A stretch of 21,796 nucleotides of DNA from Bacteroidales bacterium. GTDB lineage: Bacteria; Bacteroidota; Bacteroidia; Bacteroidales; UBA7960. The first letter of the stretch is position 1; every line of letters starts with the position of its first letter. The notes below the pieces were generated by a model that saw only the letters and a list, made by a program, of their open reading frames with translations, ran no database searches and was not told the origin of the DNA. Location of the stretch: assembly GCA_007122505.1 (NCBI GenBank), contig SKTQ01000322.1, positions 1-21,796 on the forward strand. Reading direction: 5' to 3'. Below, one piece after another: positions 15,358 through 21,796 of this stretch. Position numbers and translations under genes: made by a program.

Positions 15358-17508
15358 ATGAGTAAACAAATTGGTATTCAGAAGAGTATTGACTTAGGTG
15401 ATGGAAAGATCATCACATTGGAAACAGGAAAACTTGCCAAGCAGGCAGATGGAGCAGTGGTATTGCGCATGGGTGATACCATGTTACTGGCCACTGTAGT
15501 AGCAAAAACAGAGGTAAAAGAGGGACAATCTTTTTTGCCGTTATCAGTTGATTATCAGGAAAAATATGCAGCCGCCGGCCGTTTTCCCGGGGGTTTTTTC
15601 AAACGCGAAGCACGTCCATCGGAATATGAAATACTGGTTTCGAGACTCGTGGACAGGGCTCTGCGCCCAATGTTCCCCGACAACTATCAGGCAGAAACCC
15701 AGATATTGATTTCCCTGATTTCCGCCGGGAAAGACACCTTACCCGATGCATTGGCAGGACTGGCAGCCTCGGCGGCCATCTGTGTATCCGACATTCCATT
15801 TAACGGACCGATCTCCGAAGTAAGGGTGGCCCGAATAAACGGGGATTTTGTTGTGAACCCGGGAATGAAAGAGCTGGCCGATGCCGATATCGACGTCATC
15901 GTGGCCGGAACAATGGAAAACATTGTAATGGTAGAAGGCGAATTAAAAGAAATTTCTGAAAAAGAATTGCTCGACGCCATTAAAAAAGCCCATGAGGTCA
16001 TCAAATTACAATGTCGCGTGCAATCGGAGCTGGCCGCAGAAGTGGCTAAATCAAGCCCCAAAAGGGAATATCCGCCGCAGGATTCGGACGAAGAGCTGTT
16101 GGCAAACATGCAAAATGCTTTGTATGACAAACTCTATGACATTGCCAGCCAGTGCATCAACGACAAGCATTTGCGCAGGGAAACCTTTGACAATGTGCTG
16201 ACCGAATATCAGGAAGGCCTTTCCGAAGAAGAACTGGAAGAAAAAGGAGACCTTGTCAAAAACTATTTTGGAGACATCCAGAAAAAGGCCATCAGGAACT
16301 TTGTGCTGGATAAGCAGATCAGGCTCGATGGCAGAAAGCCCGATGAAATTCGCGATATCTGGTCGGAAGTGGACTATCTGCCGGCAGCACACGGATCTGC
16401 CATATTTACCCGGGGCGAAACCCAGTCACTTACAACCGTAACCCTTGGTACCAAACTGGATGAACAAACCATCGACGGTGCGGTGATAGAAGGGAAAAGC
16501 AAATTCCTGCTGCACTATAACTTCCCGCCTTTTTCAACGGGGGAGGTAAAAATGATGCGTTTTACAAGCCGCAGGGAAATTGGCCATGGAAACCTGGCCA
16601 TGCGGGCACTGAAACCTGTGCTTCCCAACGGCAACGACAACCCCTATACCATCAGGGTTGTATCAGATATCCTGGAATCAAACGGATCATCATCGATGGC
16701 AACCGTTTGTGCCGGTACGCTGGCATTGATGGATGCCGGGGTAAAAATATCAAAACCCGTATCCGGTATTGCCATGGGTATGATCGCTGACACCAAAACA
16801 GGAAAATACGCCATTCTGTCAGATATCCTTGGCGATGAAGACCACCTTGGTGATATGGACTTTAAAGTAACAGGTACCGTTGACGGTATTACTGCCTGCC
16901 AGATGGACATCAAAATTGACGGCCTTCGTTACGAAGTGCTGGAAGAAGCGCTCGCACAGGCACGTGAAGGCAGGCTCCATATCCTCAGAGAGATGGAGAA
17001 AACCGTTTCCGCTCCAAGGGAAGATTACAAACCACATGTGCCCAGGATCATTAAACTGACCGTACCCAAAGAATTCATCGGCGCCATTATCGGGCCGGGT
17101 GGAAAAGTGATACAGGAGCTGCAGAAGGAAAGCGGTGCAACCATTGTTATTGAAGAAGTCGGAGATTACGGCGTTGTGGATATCGTTTCTGAAAACAAAG
17201 AATCCATCGACTTTGTCGTGCAAAAAATCAAAGGTATCATTGCCGTCCCGGAAATTGGACAGGTATATGAAGGAAAGATCAAGAGTATTGTACCTTTCGG
17301 TATGTTTGTAGAAATCTTACCCGGTAAGGAAGGCCTCCTGCACATCAGTGAGATAGAGTGGAGAAGGCTTGACACCGTGGAAGACAGCGGGTTTAAGGTG
17401 GGCGACGAGATAGAAGTAAAATTGCTCGACGTGGACAAAAAAACCGGTAAGCTGAAACTTTCCAGGAAAGCACTGCTTCCCCGCGACAACAAAGATCGCC
17501 GGTTCTAA
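15358..17508 (+). CDS. pnp: polyribonucleotide nucleotidyltransferase (PNPase)
   Basis: PNPase, 716 residues from the ATG at 15358; an in-frame ATG at 15325 adds 11 mostly basic residues and is less like the family start. It degrades RNA 3' to 5' using phosphate and can also add tails. Domain order is complete: first RNase PH core (ETGKLAKQADGAV, GRFPGGFFKRE), helical linker, second RNase PH core with the catalytic GDEDHLGDMDFK motif (Asp493 and Asp499), KH domain with the GPGG loop at 579-582, and an S1 RNA-binding domain at about 635-705 (GMFVEILPGKEGLLHISEI). Forms a trimeric ring in the cytoplasm. Located between rpsO and rpoD. A large hairpin begins right after the stop codon and could protect or terminate the mRNA. 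Confidence 0.97.
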   Translation: MSKQIGIQKSIDLGDGKIITLETGKLAKQADGAVVLRMGDTMLLATVVAKTEVKEGQSFLPLSVDYQEKYAAAGRFPGGFFKREARPSEYEILVSRLVDRALRPMFPDNYQAETQILISLISAGKDTLPDALAGLAASAAICVSDIPFNGPISEVRVARINGDFVVNPGMKELADADIDVIVAGTMENIVMVEGELKEISEKELLDAIKKAHEVIKLQCRVQSELAAEVAKSSPKREYPPQDSDEELLANMQNALYDKLYDIASQCINDKHLRRETFDNVLTEYQEGLSEEELEEKGDLVKNYFGDIQKKAIRNFVLDKQIRLDGRKPDEIRDIWSEVDYLPAAHGSAIFTRGETQSLTTVTLGTKLDEQTIDGAVIEGKSKFLLHYNFPPFSTGEVKMMRFTSRREIGHGNLAMRALKPVLPNGNDNPYTIRVVSDILESNGSSSMATVCAGTLALMDAGVKISKPVSGIAMGMIADTKTGKYAILSDILGDEDHLGDMDFKVTGTVDGITACQMDIKIDGLRYEVLEEALAQAREGRLHILREMEKTVSAPREDYKPHVPRIIKLTVPKEFIGAIIGPGGKVIQELQKESGATIVIEEVGDYGVVDIVSENKESIDFVVQKIKGIIAVPEIGQVYEGKIKSIVPFGMFVEILPGKEGLLHISEIEWRRLDTVEDSGFKVGDEIEVKLLDVDKKTGKLKLSRKALLPRDNKDRRF

Positions 17509-17555
17509 TGTATTCCGTGATGGGTCATCAAACGGATGACCCATCACGGAATGCA
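17509..17555 (+). terminator. very stable hairpin directly after pnp, no U-tract
   Basis: Bases 17512-17529 are an exact 18-bp complement of 17535-17552 around a 5-base loop (AAACG). The stem extends outward by a U-G wobble, G-C and U-A to a total of 21 pairs (17509-17555). It starts on the base after the pnp stop codon. No T-run follows, so it is not a textbook intrinsic terminator. It may act as a 3' stabiliser, an RNase III-type processing site, or an attenuator before rpoD. Confidence 0.6.
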
Positions 17556-17615
17556 ACCCTGCAAGTGACTTTTGCGTATCTATGTATATAGCCACTCCTT
17601 GTCAACCTTATCTAT

Positions 17616-18482
17616 ATGAGACAACTTAAAATTGTTAAGCAGGTTACAAACAGGGATACTGCGTCACTGGACAAGTACCTGCAGGAAATAGCAAAGGTTG
17701 GCCTCATCTCGGCAGAGGAAGAGGTGAAGCTCGCGCAGCGCATCAAAAAAGGCGATAAAGTTGCCCTTGAAAAACTGTGCAAAGCCAACCTCCGGTTCGT
17801 GGTTTCTGTTTCCAAGCAGTACCAAAATCAAGGACTCAGCCTGCCCGACCTGATCAATGAAGGCAATATGGGCTTGATGAAAGCCGCCGAGCGTTTTGAC
17901 GAAACAAAAGGTTTCAAATTTATCTCCTATGCCGTTTGGTGGATCAGGCAATCCATTTTGCAGGCACTCGCCGAACAGGCACGTATTGTCAGGTTACCCC
18001 TAAACAAAATCGGCACCATCAATAAGGTAAATAAAGCATACAGCCAACTGGAACAAAAGTTTGAGCGCGAACCAAACCCCGAAGAAATTGCGGAATTGCT
18101 GGATATTACCATCGAAGATGTCAAAGACGCCCTCAAGCACGGAGGGAGGCATCTCTCCATGGATGCGCCGCTGCTGGAAGGCGAAGAATCCGATATGTAT
18201 GAGGTGATCTATAACGAAGATGACAGCAACACACCAGAAAACGGACTGCTCTACGAATCACTGAAACGGGAAATTGAACGAACCATCGCCACCTTGCCGC
18301 AAAGAGAAGCTGATGTAATTGTACATTACTTCGGGCTCAATGGTTTGTCACCTCATACGCTGGAAGAAATCGGGGAAAAACTGAACCTGACCCGGGAAAG
18401 AGCAAGACAAATCAAAGAAAGAGGTCTCCGGCATCTCAAGCAAACTTCAAAATGCAAAATCCTGAAAACCTATCTCGGTTAA
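17616..18482 (+). CDS. rpoD: primary RNA polymerase sigma factor (sigma-70 family)
   Basis: Primary sigma factor, 288 residues, lacking region 1.1 and the long non-conserved insert as is usual in Bacteroidota. Region 1.2 is at about 16-48 (SLDKYLQEIAKVGLISAEEE). Regions 2.1-2.4 are at 52-120, with LPDLINEGNMGLMKAAERFD and FKFISYAVWWIRQSI. Region 3 is at about 128-190, and region 4 at 222-280 ends in the usual KILKTYLG. Region 4.2 keeps the DNA-contact residues equivalent to E. coli Arg584, Glu585 and Gln589 (Arg260, Glu261, Gln265). It departs from the common TRERVRQIKEKAIR pattern: Ala263, Arg269-Gly270 and His273. The sigma should recognise the -33/-7 promoters seen in this window. The ATG is 107 bases after pnp, and rpe follows after 35 bases. 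Confidence 0.93.
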   Translation: MRQLKIVKQVTNRDTASLDKYLQEIAKVGLISAEEEVKLAQRIKKGDKVALEKLCKANLRFVVSVSKQYQNQGLSLPDLINEGNMGLMKAAERFDETKGFKFISYAVWWIRQSILQALAEQARIVRLPLNKIGTINKVNKAYSQLEQKFEREPNPEEIAELLDITIEDVKDALKHGGRHLSMDAPLLEGEESDMYEVIYNEDDSNTPENGLLYESLKREIERTIATLPQREADVIVHYFGLNGLSPHTLEEIGEKLNLTRERARQIKERGLRHLKQTSKCKILKTYLG

Positions 18483-18517
18483 CGATACGCTAAACCATTA
18501 TCAATCATTGCACAAAC

Positions 18518-19171
18518 ATGCAACACCTGGTAGCACCTTCACTTCTGGCAGCCAACTTTCTGAGACTTGAGCAGGATGTATTGATGGTGAACGATAGCCA
18601 TGCCGACCTGTTCCATGTGGATGTGATGGACGGCCACTTTGTGCCAAACATTTCCTTCGGCTTCTCCATCATAAAACAAATTAAATCCATAGCGAGGAAA
18701 CCCCTGGATGTACATCTGATGATCAGCAATCCGGATCAATACCTGAAGGCTTTTAAAGATGCCGGTGCCGACTGGCTGAGCGTTCACTACGAAACATGTC
18801 CGCACCTCCACCGCAGCATACAGCAAATCAAAGAACTGGGAATGAAAGCAGGCGTTGTGATTAATCCACACAACAATGTTGAACTGTTGCAAGGCATCCT
18901 GCCCCATGTTGATTATGTGCTGCTTATGTCAGTAAACCCCGGTTTTGGGGGCCAAAGCTTTATTGAAAGCACATACGGCAGAATCCGAACCCTCAAAGAA
19001 ATGAAGAAACAACTTAACCCTGACCTGCTGATCGAAGTGGATGGTGGCGTAGATACCTTAAATGCCGCAAAACTGGTAAAAAAAGGAGCGGATATTATTG
19101 TGGCCGGAAGCGCGGTATTCCAATCCGCAAATCCCCTTGATACCATCAAAAGACTCAAGTATCTGACCTGA
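18518..19171 (+). CDS. rpe: ribulose-phosphate 3-epimerase
   Basis: Pentose-phosphate pathway enzyme interconverting ribulose 5-phosphate and xylulose 5-phosphate; 217 residues, usual length, TIM-barrel fold. Signature elements are APSLLAANF (6-14), FHVDVMDGHFVPN with His33 and Asp35 as metal and acid/base residues, DVHLM with His66, SVNPGFGGQSF (138-148) and EVDGGV with the second catalytic Asp175, then the phosphate-binding AGSAVF. Cytoplasmic. It begins 35 bases after rpoD and is probably co-transcribed with it. It ends 14 bases from the convergent MFS gene, with no clear terminator between them. Confidence 0.96.
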   Translation: MQHLVAPSLLAANFLRLEQDVLMVNDSHADLFHVDVMDGHFVPNISFGFSIIKQIKSIARKPLDVHLMISNPDQYLKAFKDAGADWLSVHYETCPHLHRSIQQIKELGMKAGVVINPHNNVELLQGILPHVDYVLLMSVNPGFGGQSFIESTYGRIRTLKEMKKQLNPDLLIEVDGGVDTLNAAKLVKKGADIIVAGSAVFQSANPLDTIKRLKYLT

Positions 19172-19185
19172 GATTGTTTTGTAGG

Positions 19186-20385
19186 TTATATCCCTGAGGA
19201 CTCCTCTCTTTGTTTCCAAAATCCTTTCAATCCGCTTATAAGCAGGGCCAGCGCGCACACTGCCAAAAGCAACGATACAATCATAAAGGAAGTGTAAAGA
19301 CCGGCAATTACCACTAATGGTTGAAGAAATACGGGTGAAAGAAACATTCCTAAGAAAATAAATGTATTCAGATACCCTACCAGCGTTCCGCGAATGACCG
19401 CAGGTGCCAGTTGTACCAACCATAAATTGATATTTGCCATTTGCAGACCGAAGCCTGTCCCGCATATCAATATACCAATGACCATTGCTTCATAGGAATT
19501 GCTCATGCTGATCACTGTATACCCCCCACCCACCAAAAGGTAAACCAGTGCCATGATGTACGGAAAGTCCAGCCGCTGTTTTACCCTTGAATAACTAAAA
19601 GCCATGGGTATGGCAGTGATATTCATGGCCGCTATGGCAATACCAACTTGCGTATTGCTGATGTCTTCCAAAGCACTGAGCATGAAAGGCAGCTGCACAG
19701 GTACCATGTAAAATACGGCAAAAGAGAAAAATGCAATGATATACACCCACCAGACCTGCTTTGACACGGCCCGGATCAATGTACGATCCAAAAATCGTAA
19801 CCTGTCTGCAGGTTTTACACGCTCCGGTTCATACACTGATATGGCTGCCATCACCAGTACGATTAAGGAGGCTGCATAGATCAAAAAAGGAAAACGCCAG
19901 TGCATGTCAGCCAACACACCACCGGTTACAATAAACACCAACCCACCGGTAGAGGCAAAAGCTGCCTGAAAACCCATGAACTTGCTTCGTTGCCGACCCT
20001 CAAAATAATCGCCTATGAGGGTGACAATAGAAGTCATTAATGCCCCCACTGCCATCCCAAGAAAAGCCCTTCCCACCAAAACGAGGTAAATATTTGACAA
20101 ATATGCCCCGCTTGTACCGGCAAATGCATACAATAACAACGAATACAACAACACCATTTTCCTGCCCGACCAATCCACGAAATAACCTGCAACCGGTGCC
20201 AACAGAGCTATGAATAATGCCGGAAGTGTAAGGATGAGCTTGCTCAACAGCTCGGCATTGGGCAAATCTGCATAGGCACGACTAATCTCAGGCAAAGCCG
20301 GTGCAATGATCGCACCCGACATCACCGTCAGCGTACTTCCAACAAGCAAGGTTGTGCGCCTTAAATAGTCGTAGGGCATATCCAT
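19186..20385 (-). CDS. MFS transporter, probable drug/metabolite efflux
   Basis: Major facilitator superfamily permease, 399 residues with about 12 membrane helices. The loop between helices 2 and 3 carries motif A (GYFVDWSGRK, residues 67-76). Helix 1 has the APALPEIS pattern, and helix 5 carries the GG-rich STGGLVFIVTGGVLAD stretch common in proton-driven efflux members of the DHA1 type. The substrate cannot be read from sequence. ATG starts are possible at 20385 or 20379. A good promoter lies 76-105 bases upstream on the minus strand. It is convergent with rpe and divergent from the small exported protein gene; no regulator gene is adjacent. Confidence 0.88.
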   Translation of the reverse strand: MDMPYDYLRRTTLLVGSTLTVMSGAIIAPALPEISRAYADLPNAELLSKLILTLPALFIALLAPVAGYFVDWSGRKMVLLYSLLLYAFAGTSGAYLSNIYLVLVGRAFLGMAVGALMTSIVTLIGDYFEGRQRSKFMGFQAAFASTGGLVFIVTGGVLADMHWRFPFLIYAASLIVLVMAAISVYEPERVKPADRLRFLDRTLIRAVSKQVWWVYIIAFFSFAVFYMVPVQLPFMLSALEDISNTQVGIAIAAMNITAIPMAFSYSRVKQRLDFPYIMALVYLLVGGGYTVISMSNSYEAMVIGILICGTGFGLQMANINLWLVQLAPAVIRGTLVGYLNTFIFLGMFLSPVFLQPLVVIAGLYTSFMIVSLLLAVCALALLISGLKGFWKQREESSGI

Positions 20386-20460
20386 AAATAATTGTTACAA
20401 ACCGGAATAATCCTTTATATATTGGCCGTCTGACCAAAGCACTGCGGAATTAAGCCATGC

Positions 20461-20490
20461 CAAAGGTACCGATTTTTATTGACGAATAAA
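20461..20490 (-). promoter_or_regulatory. probable promoter of MFS transporter gene
   Basis: On the minus strand TACCTTTG (20461-20468) matches the Bacteroidota -7 box exactly. A TTTA (20487-20490) lies 18 bases upstream as a one-mismatch -33 box. The predicted leader is about 70 bases long. Confidence 0.55.
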
Positions 20491-20580
20491 TTCTGTATTA
20501 TTTCTAAATAATTCTTAAAAGTGTTTAACTTATTATCTTTTATGTTGAACATTATATGATTTCATTTGTATATATTAATG

Positions 20581-20653
20581 AATTCAGCTTCTTTGATATA
20601 ATCAATAATAAAGAAATCATTCTTCAAACAGAAGTTTCCAACAAAGCTGAATT
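20581..20653. repeat. 10-bp inverted repeat upstream of small exported protein gene
   Basis: AATTCAGCTT (20581-20590) and AAGCTGAATT (20644-20653) are exact reverse complements with 53 bases between them, ending 49 bases before the ATG at 20703. The interval is AT-rich and includes a small CTTC/GAAG hairpin. It may be a paired regulator site or a leader structure; there is no way to tell from sequence alone. Confidence 0.35.
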
Positions 20654-20702
20654 TTGTCAACTGAAACTAAATAGATGTTAAACCTTTTAATATTAAGTAA
20701 TC

Positions 20703-20990
20703 ATGAAAAAATCAATCTTCACAATCATACTGGCAGCGGGATTTGGTGCTGCATCTATGGCAAGTTCGTTTTCCGGAAACACGGTTCTGACTTTTGAAAC
20801 GGCACATGGCAAAACCATCCAGATAGAAGTATCCCCTGAAGCCGAAGCAAAAGAAGACACACGGGTTTTGTCTGCACCGGTTCAAGGTCATGAAGCTCAC
20901 TCTCCCGGCAGTCTCATTGATCTTCAGGCTGTGATCCTGGAGCTGATCAAACCGGAAAAAGAAGATCCTACCCCATTTCACAAGGAATAA
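20703..20990 (+). CDS. small exported protein of unknown function
   Basis: 95 residues; family not recognised. MKKSIFTIILAAGFGAASMA is a clear signal peptide with probable cleavage after Ala20. The mature part of about 75 residues has a short strand pair (TVLTFETAHGKTIQIEVS), then an acidic stretch (PEAEAKED), a Pro/His/Gly-rich linker and an amphipathic SLIDLQAVILELIKP helix, ending PEKEDPTPFHKE. There are no cysteines and no membrane segment beyond the signal. It is monocistronic in appearance: flanked by an AT-rich spacer with an inverted repeat and followed after 64 bases by an intrinsic terminator. Codon use looks ordinary, and the signal peptide plus terminator make a real gene likely. 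Confidence 0.7.
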   Translation: MKKSIFTIILAAGFGAASMASSFSGNTVLTFETAHGKTIQIEVSPEAEAKEDTRVLSAPVQGHEAHSPGSLIDLQAVILELIKPEKEDPTPFHKE

Positions 20991-21054
20991 ATTCAATCGT
21001 TTCTACCGGGCTGCTCCTTCAATAGGTTAACAGCTTGTAAAATTGGCGAACATC

Positions 21055-21102
21055 CGCCGGCTTTCGATAGTGAAAACAGGTTCACGTAAGGCCGGCGTTT
21101 TT
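21055..21102 (+). terminator. intrinsic terminator after small exported protein gene
   Basis: CGCCGGC (21055-21061) pairs with GCCGGCG (21091-21097). The stem continues inward by a wobble and two U-A pairs. After an internal loop, a second stem GTGAA/TTCAC (70-74 with 81-85 of the 21000 block) closes a 6-base loop. Five T follow (21098-21102). A long, stable plus-strand terminator. Confidence 0.75.
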
Positions 21103-21278
21103 CGTCAACCTTCCCACATCAAAGTTCCTGTTACCCTCATGCAAACATGATGTCCATTTCCCCAGTGTTATTTTGTGTAAAATAAAACTTCTTAACAAGT
21201 ATTATATCAGCATAATACAAATCATTGAATACTTTAACAACTGTGGTCTGAAAAATGATGCGAATCGGATAGTTTTCG

Positions 21279-21310
21279 TATTTTTACAACCCTGATTCGT
21301 ATATCAGGGT
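21279..21310 (+). promoter_or_regulatory. possible promoter and 5'-end hairpin of psiE-like transcript
   Basis: TATTTTTA (21279-21286) resembles the -7 box with one mismatch; no good -33 box is present. Immediately after it, ACCCTGAT (21289-21296) pairs exactly with ATCAGGGT (21303-21310) around a 6-base loop. If the -7 box is used, the transcript would begin at or inside this hairpin. No U-tract follows on either strand, so a terminator is unlikely. Confidence 0.3.
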
Positions 21311-21441
21311 CGCAGCTATCAAAAAAAGCCGGGCAGATTATCCGGGTTGAAACTTCCTGATGGTCATTATGATCCTGGTTCTTTCAGAAATTTACGTTTT
21401 GAAATACAAATTGTTTGTTTCACCATTAAAATAATCAAACC

Positions 21442-21796
21442 ATGCCATATAAGGATGACACCCCCCCTCTTTTGAAAAAGACAGTTCATAAGATTGAAAG
21501 GTACATCATCAAGTCATTGATTGCGATGATGTCTATCCTTCTTATTATTGCCACGATTGAATTAGGTTATGTTCTGGTTAAGGCAGTTATTGAAAGCGAC
21601 AGTGACCACTTTATCATCAACCTGGACAACCTGATGAATGTATTCGGTGTTTTCCTGTTGGTAGTTATTGGAATTGAGCTTCTGGATACCATCAAAGTGT
21701 ATTTCAAAGAGCACGTGATCCATGTGGAAGTGGTGTTACTCGTGGCCATCATAGCACTGGCACGTAAAGTGATTGTTGTTGATTTTGAAAAATACA
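21442..21796 (+). CDS. PsiE-family membrane protein (partial, runs off right edge)
   Basis: The open frame begins with ATG at 21442 (MPYKDDTPPLLKKTVHKIER) and is still open at the window end after 118 codons. Three hydrophobic segments are visible: SLIAMMSILLIIATIELGYV, FGVFLLVVIGIELLDTIKVY, and HVEVVLLVAIIALARKVIVV, with the family-typical IELLDTIK and FKEHVIHVEVV motifs. This matches the phosphate-starvation-inducible PsiE family, small four-helix inner-membrane proteins whose biochemical role is not established. The family name comes from E. coli regulation and does not show that this gene responds to phosphate. A few tens of residues, probably the fourth helix and C-terminal tail, lie outside the window. 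A leader of about 150 bases may precede it. Confidence 0.85.
   Translation, partial: MPYKDDTPPLLKKTVHKIERYIIKSLIAMMSILLIIATIELGYVLVKAVIESDSDHFIINLDNLMNVFGVFLLVVIGIELLDTIKVYFKEHVIHVEVVLLVAIIALARKVIVVDFEKY

Larger units (their letters stand above)
20386..20702. other. AT-rich divergent intergenic region
   Basis: This 317-base spacer lies between the MFS gene and the small exported protein gene. It holds the MFS promoter on the minus strand and a 10-bp inverted repeat nearer the small gene. No open frame of credible length and no RNA gene is apparent. From about 20500 it is strongly AT-rich. I could not find a matching -33/-7 pair for the rightward gene. Confidence 0.6.
20991..21441. other. intergenic region before psiE-like gene
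   Basis: This 451-base spacer holds the terminator of the small exported protein gene (21055-21102). After an AT-rich stretch comes a possible -7 box (TATTTTTA, 21279-21286) and an 8-bp hairpin (21289-21310). The remaining 130 bases to the ATG at 21442 would be an untranslated leader if that promoter is real. No credible open frame was found. Confidence 0.55.

Noticed and set aside
21567..21752. Minus-strand open frame of 61 codons at the right edge
   Set aside because: Antisense to the PsiE-family gene; Thr/Ser-rich with no features.
1..21796. CRISPR arrays, transposases, integrases, tRNA or rRNA genes
   Set aside because: No direct-repeat/spacer pattern, no recognisable transposase or integrase sequence, and no cloverleaf or rRNA sequence was seen on either strand.

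Overview
The window looks like chromosomal DNA from a member of the Bacteroidota, probably Bacteroidales/Marinilabiliales-like. Four things point there: a short (288-residue) primary sigma factor without region 1.1; a lipoprotein-type BamA/TamA homologue (TamL) paired with TamB; a DUF5916 outer-membrane protein; and promoters of the Bacteroidota -33 TTTG / -7 TAnnTTTG type with weak or absent Shine-Dalgarno sequences. The taxonomic call is inference from gene content, not a database match.

Layout. Bases 1-188 carry an imperfect palindromic element at the left edge and a 16-bp inverted repeat that can end transcription in both directions. Bases 189-8280 are a minus-strand block: ferritin, then (after a clear terminator) tamB and tamL. 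Divergent from ferritin, at 8458, is a small Bfd-like [2Fe-2S] protein, giving an iron storage/release pair. Bases 8782-14693 are a plus-strand accessory block: a membrane-anchored serine hydrolase of the beta-lactamase-related family, an unrecognised lipoprotein, a DUF5916 outer-membrane protein and a nitroreductase with an N-terminal membrane segment. Bases 14906-19171 are the housekeeping cluster rpsO-pnp-rpoD-rpe, with a near-consensus promoter before rpsO, an intrinsic terminator after rpsO and a very strong hairpin after pnp. A convergent MFS transporter (19186-20385), an orphan 95-residue exported protein (20703-20990) with its own terminator, and the start of a PsiE-family membrane protein (21442 to the right edge, open-ended) complete the window.

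How the parts fit. TamB should span the periplasm and work with TamL in the outer membrane on envelope biogenesis. The ferritin/Bfd pair should store iron and may release it by reduction. RpoD is the expected reader of the -33/-7 promoters seen here, including the one driving its own cluster. The four accessory genes at 8782-14693 mostly encode envelope-located products, but I see no evidence that they form one pathway.

I found no CRISPR array, transposase, phage gene, tRNA, rRNA or defence cassette. I do not see a convincing new multi-gene system. The best leads are the left-edge palindrome, the hairpin behind pnp, the ferritin-Bfd pairing, the orphan small exported protein, and the unknown lipoprotein next to the serine hydrolase.
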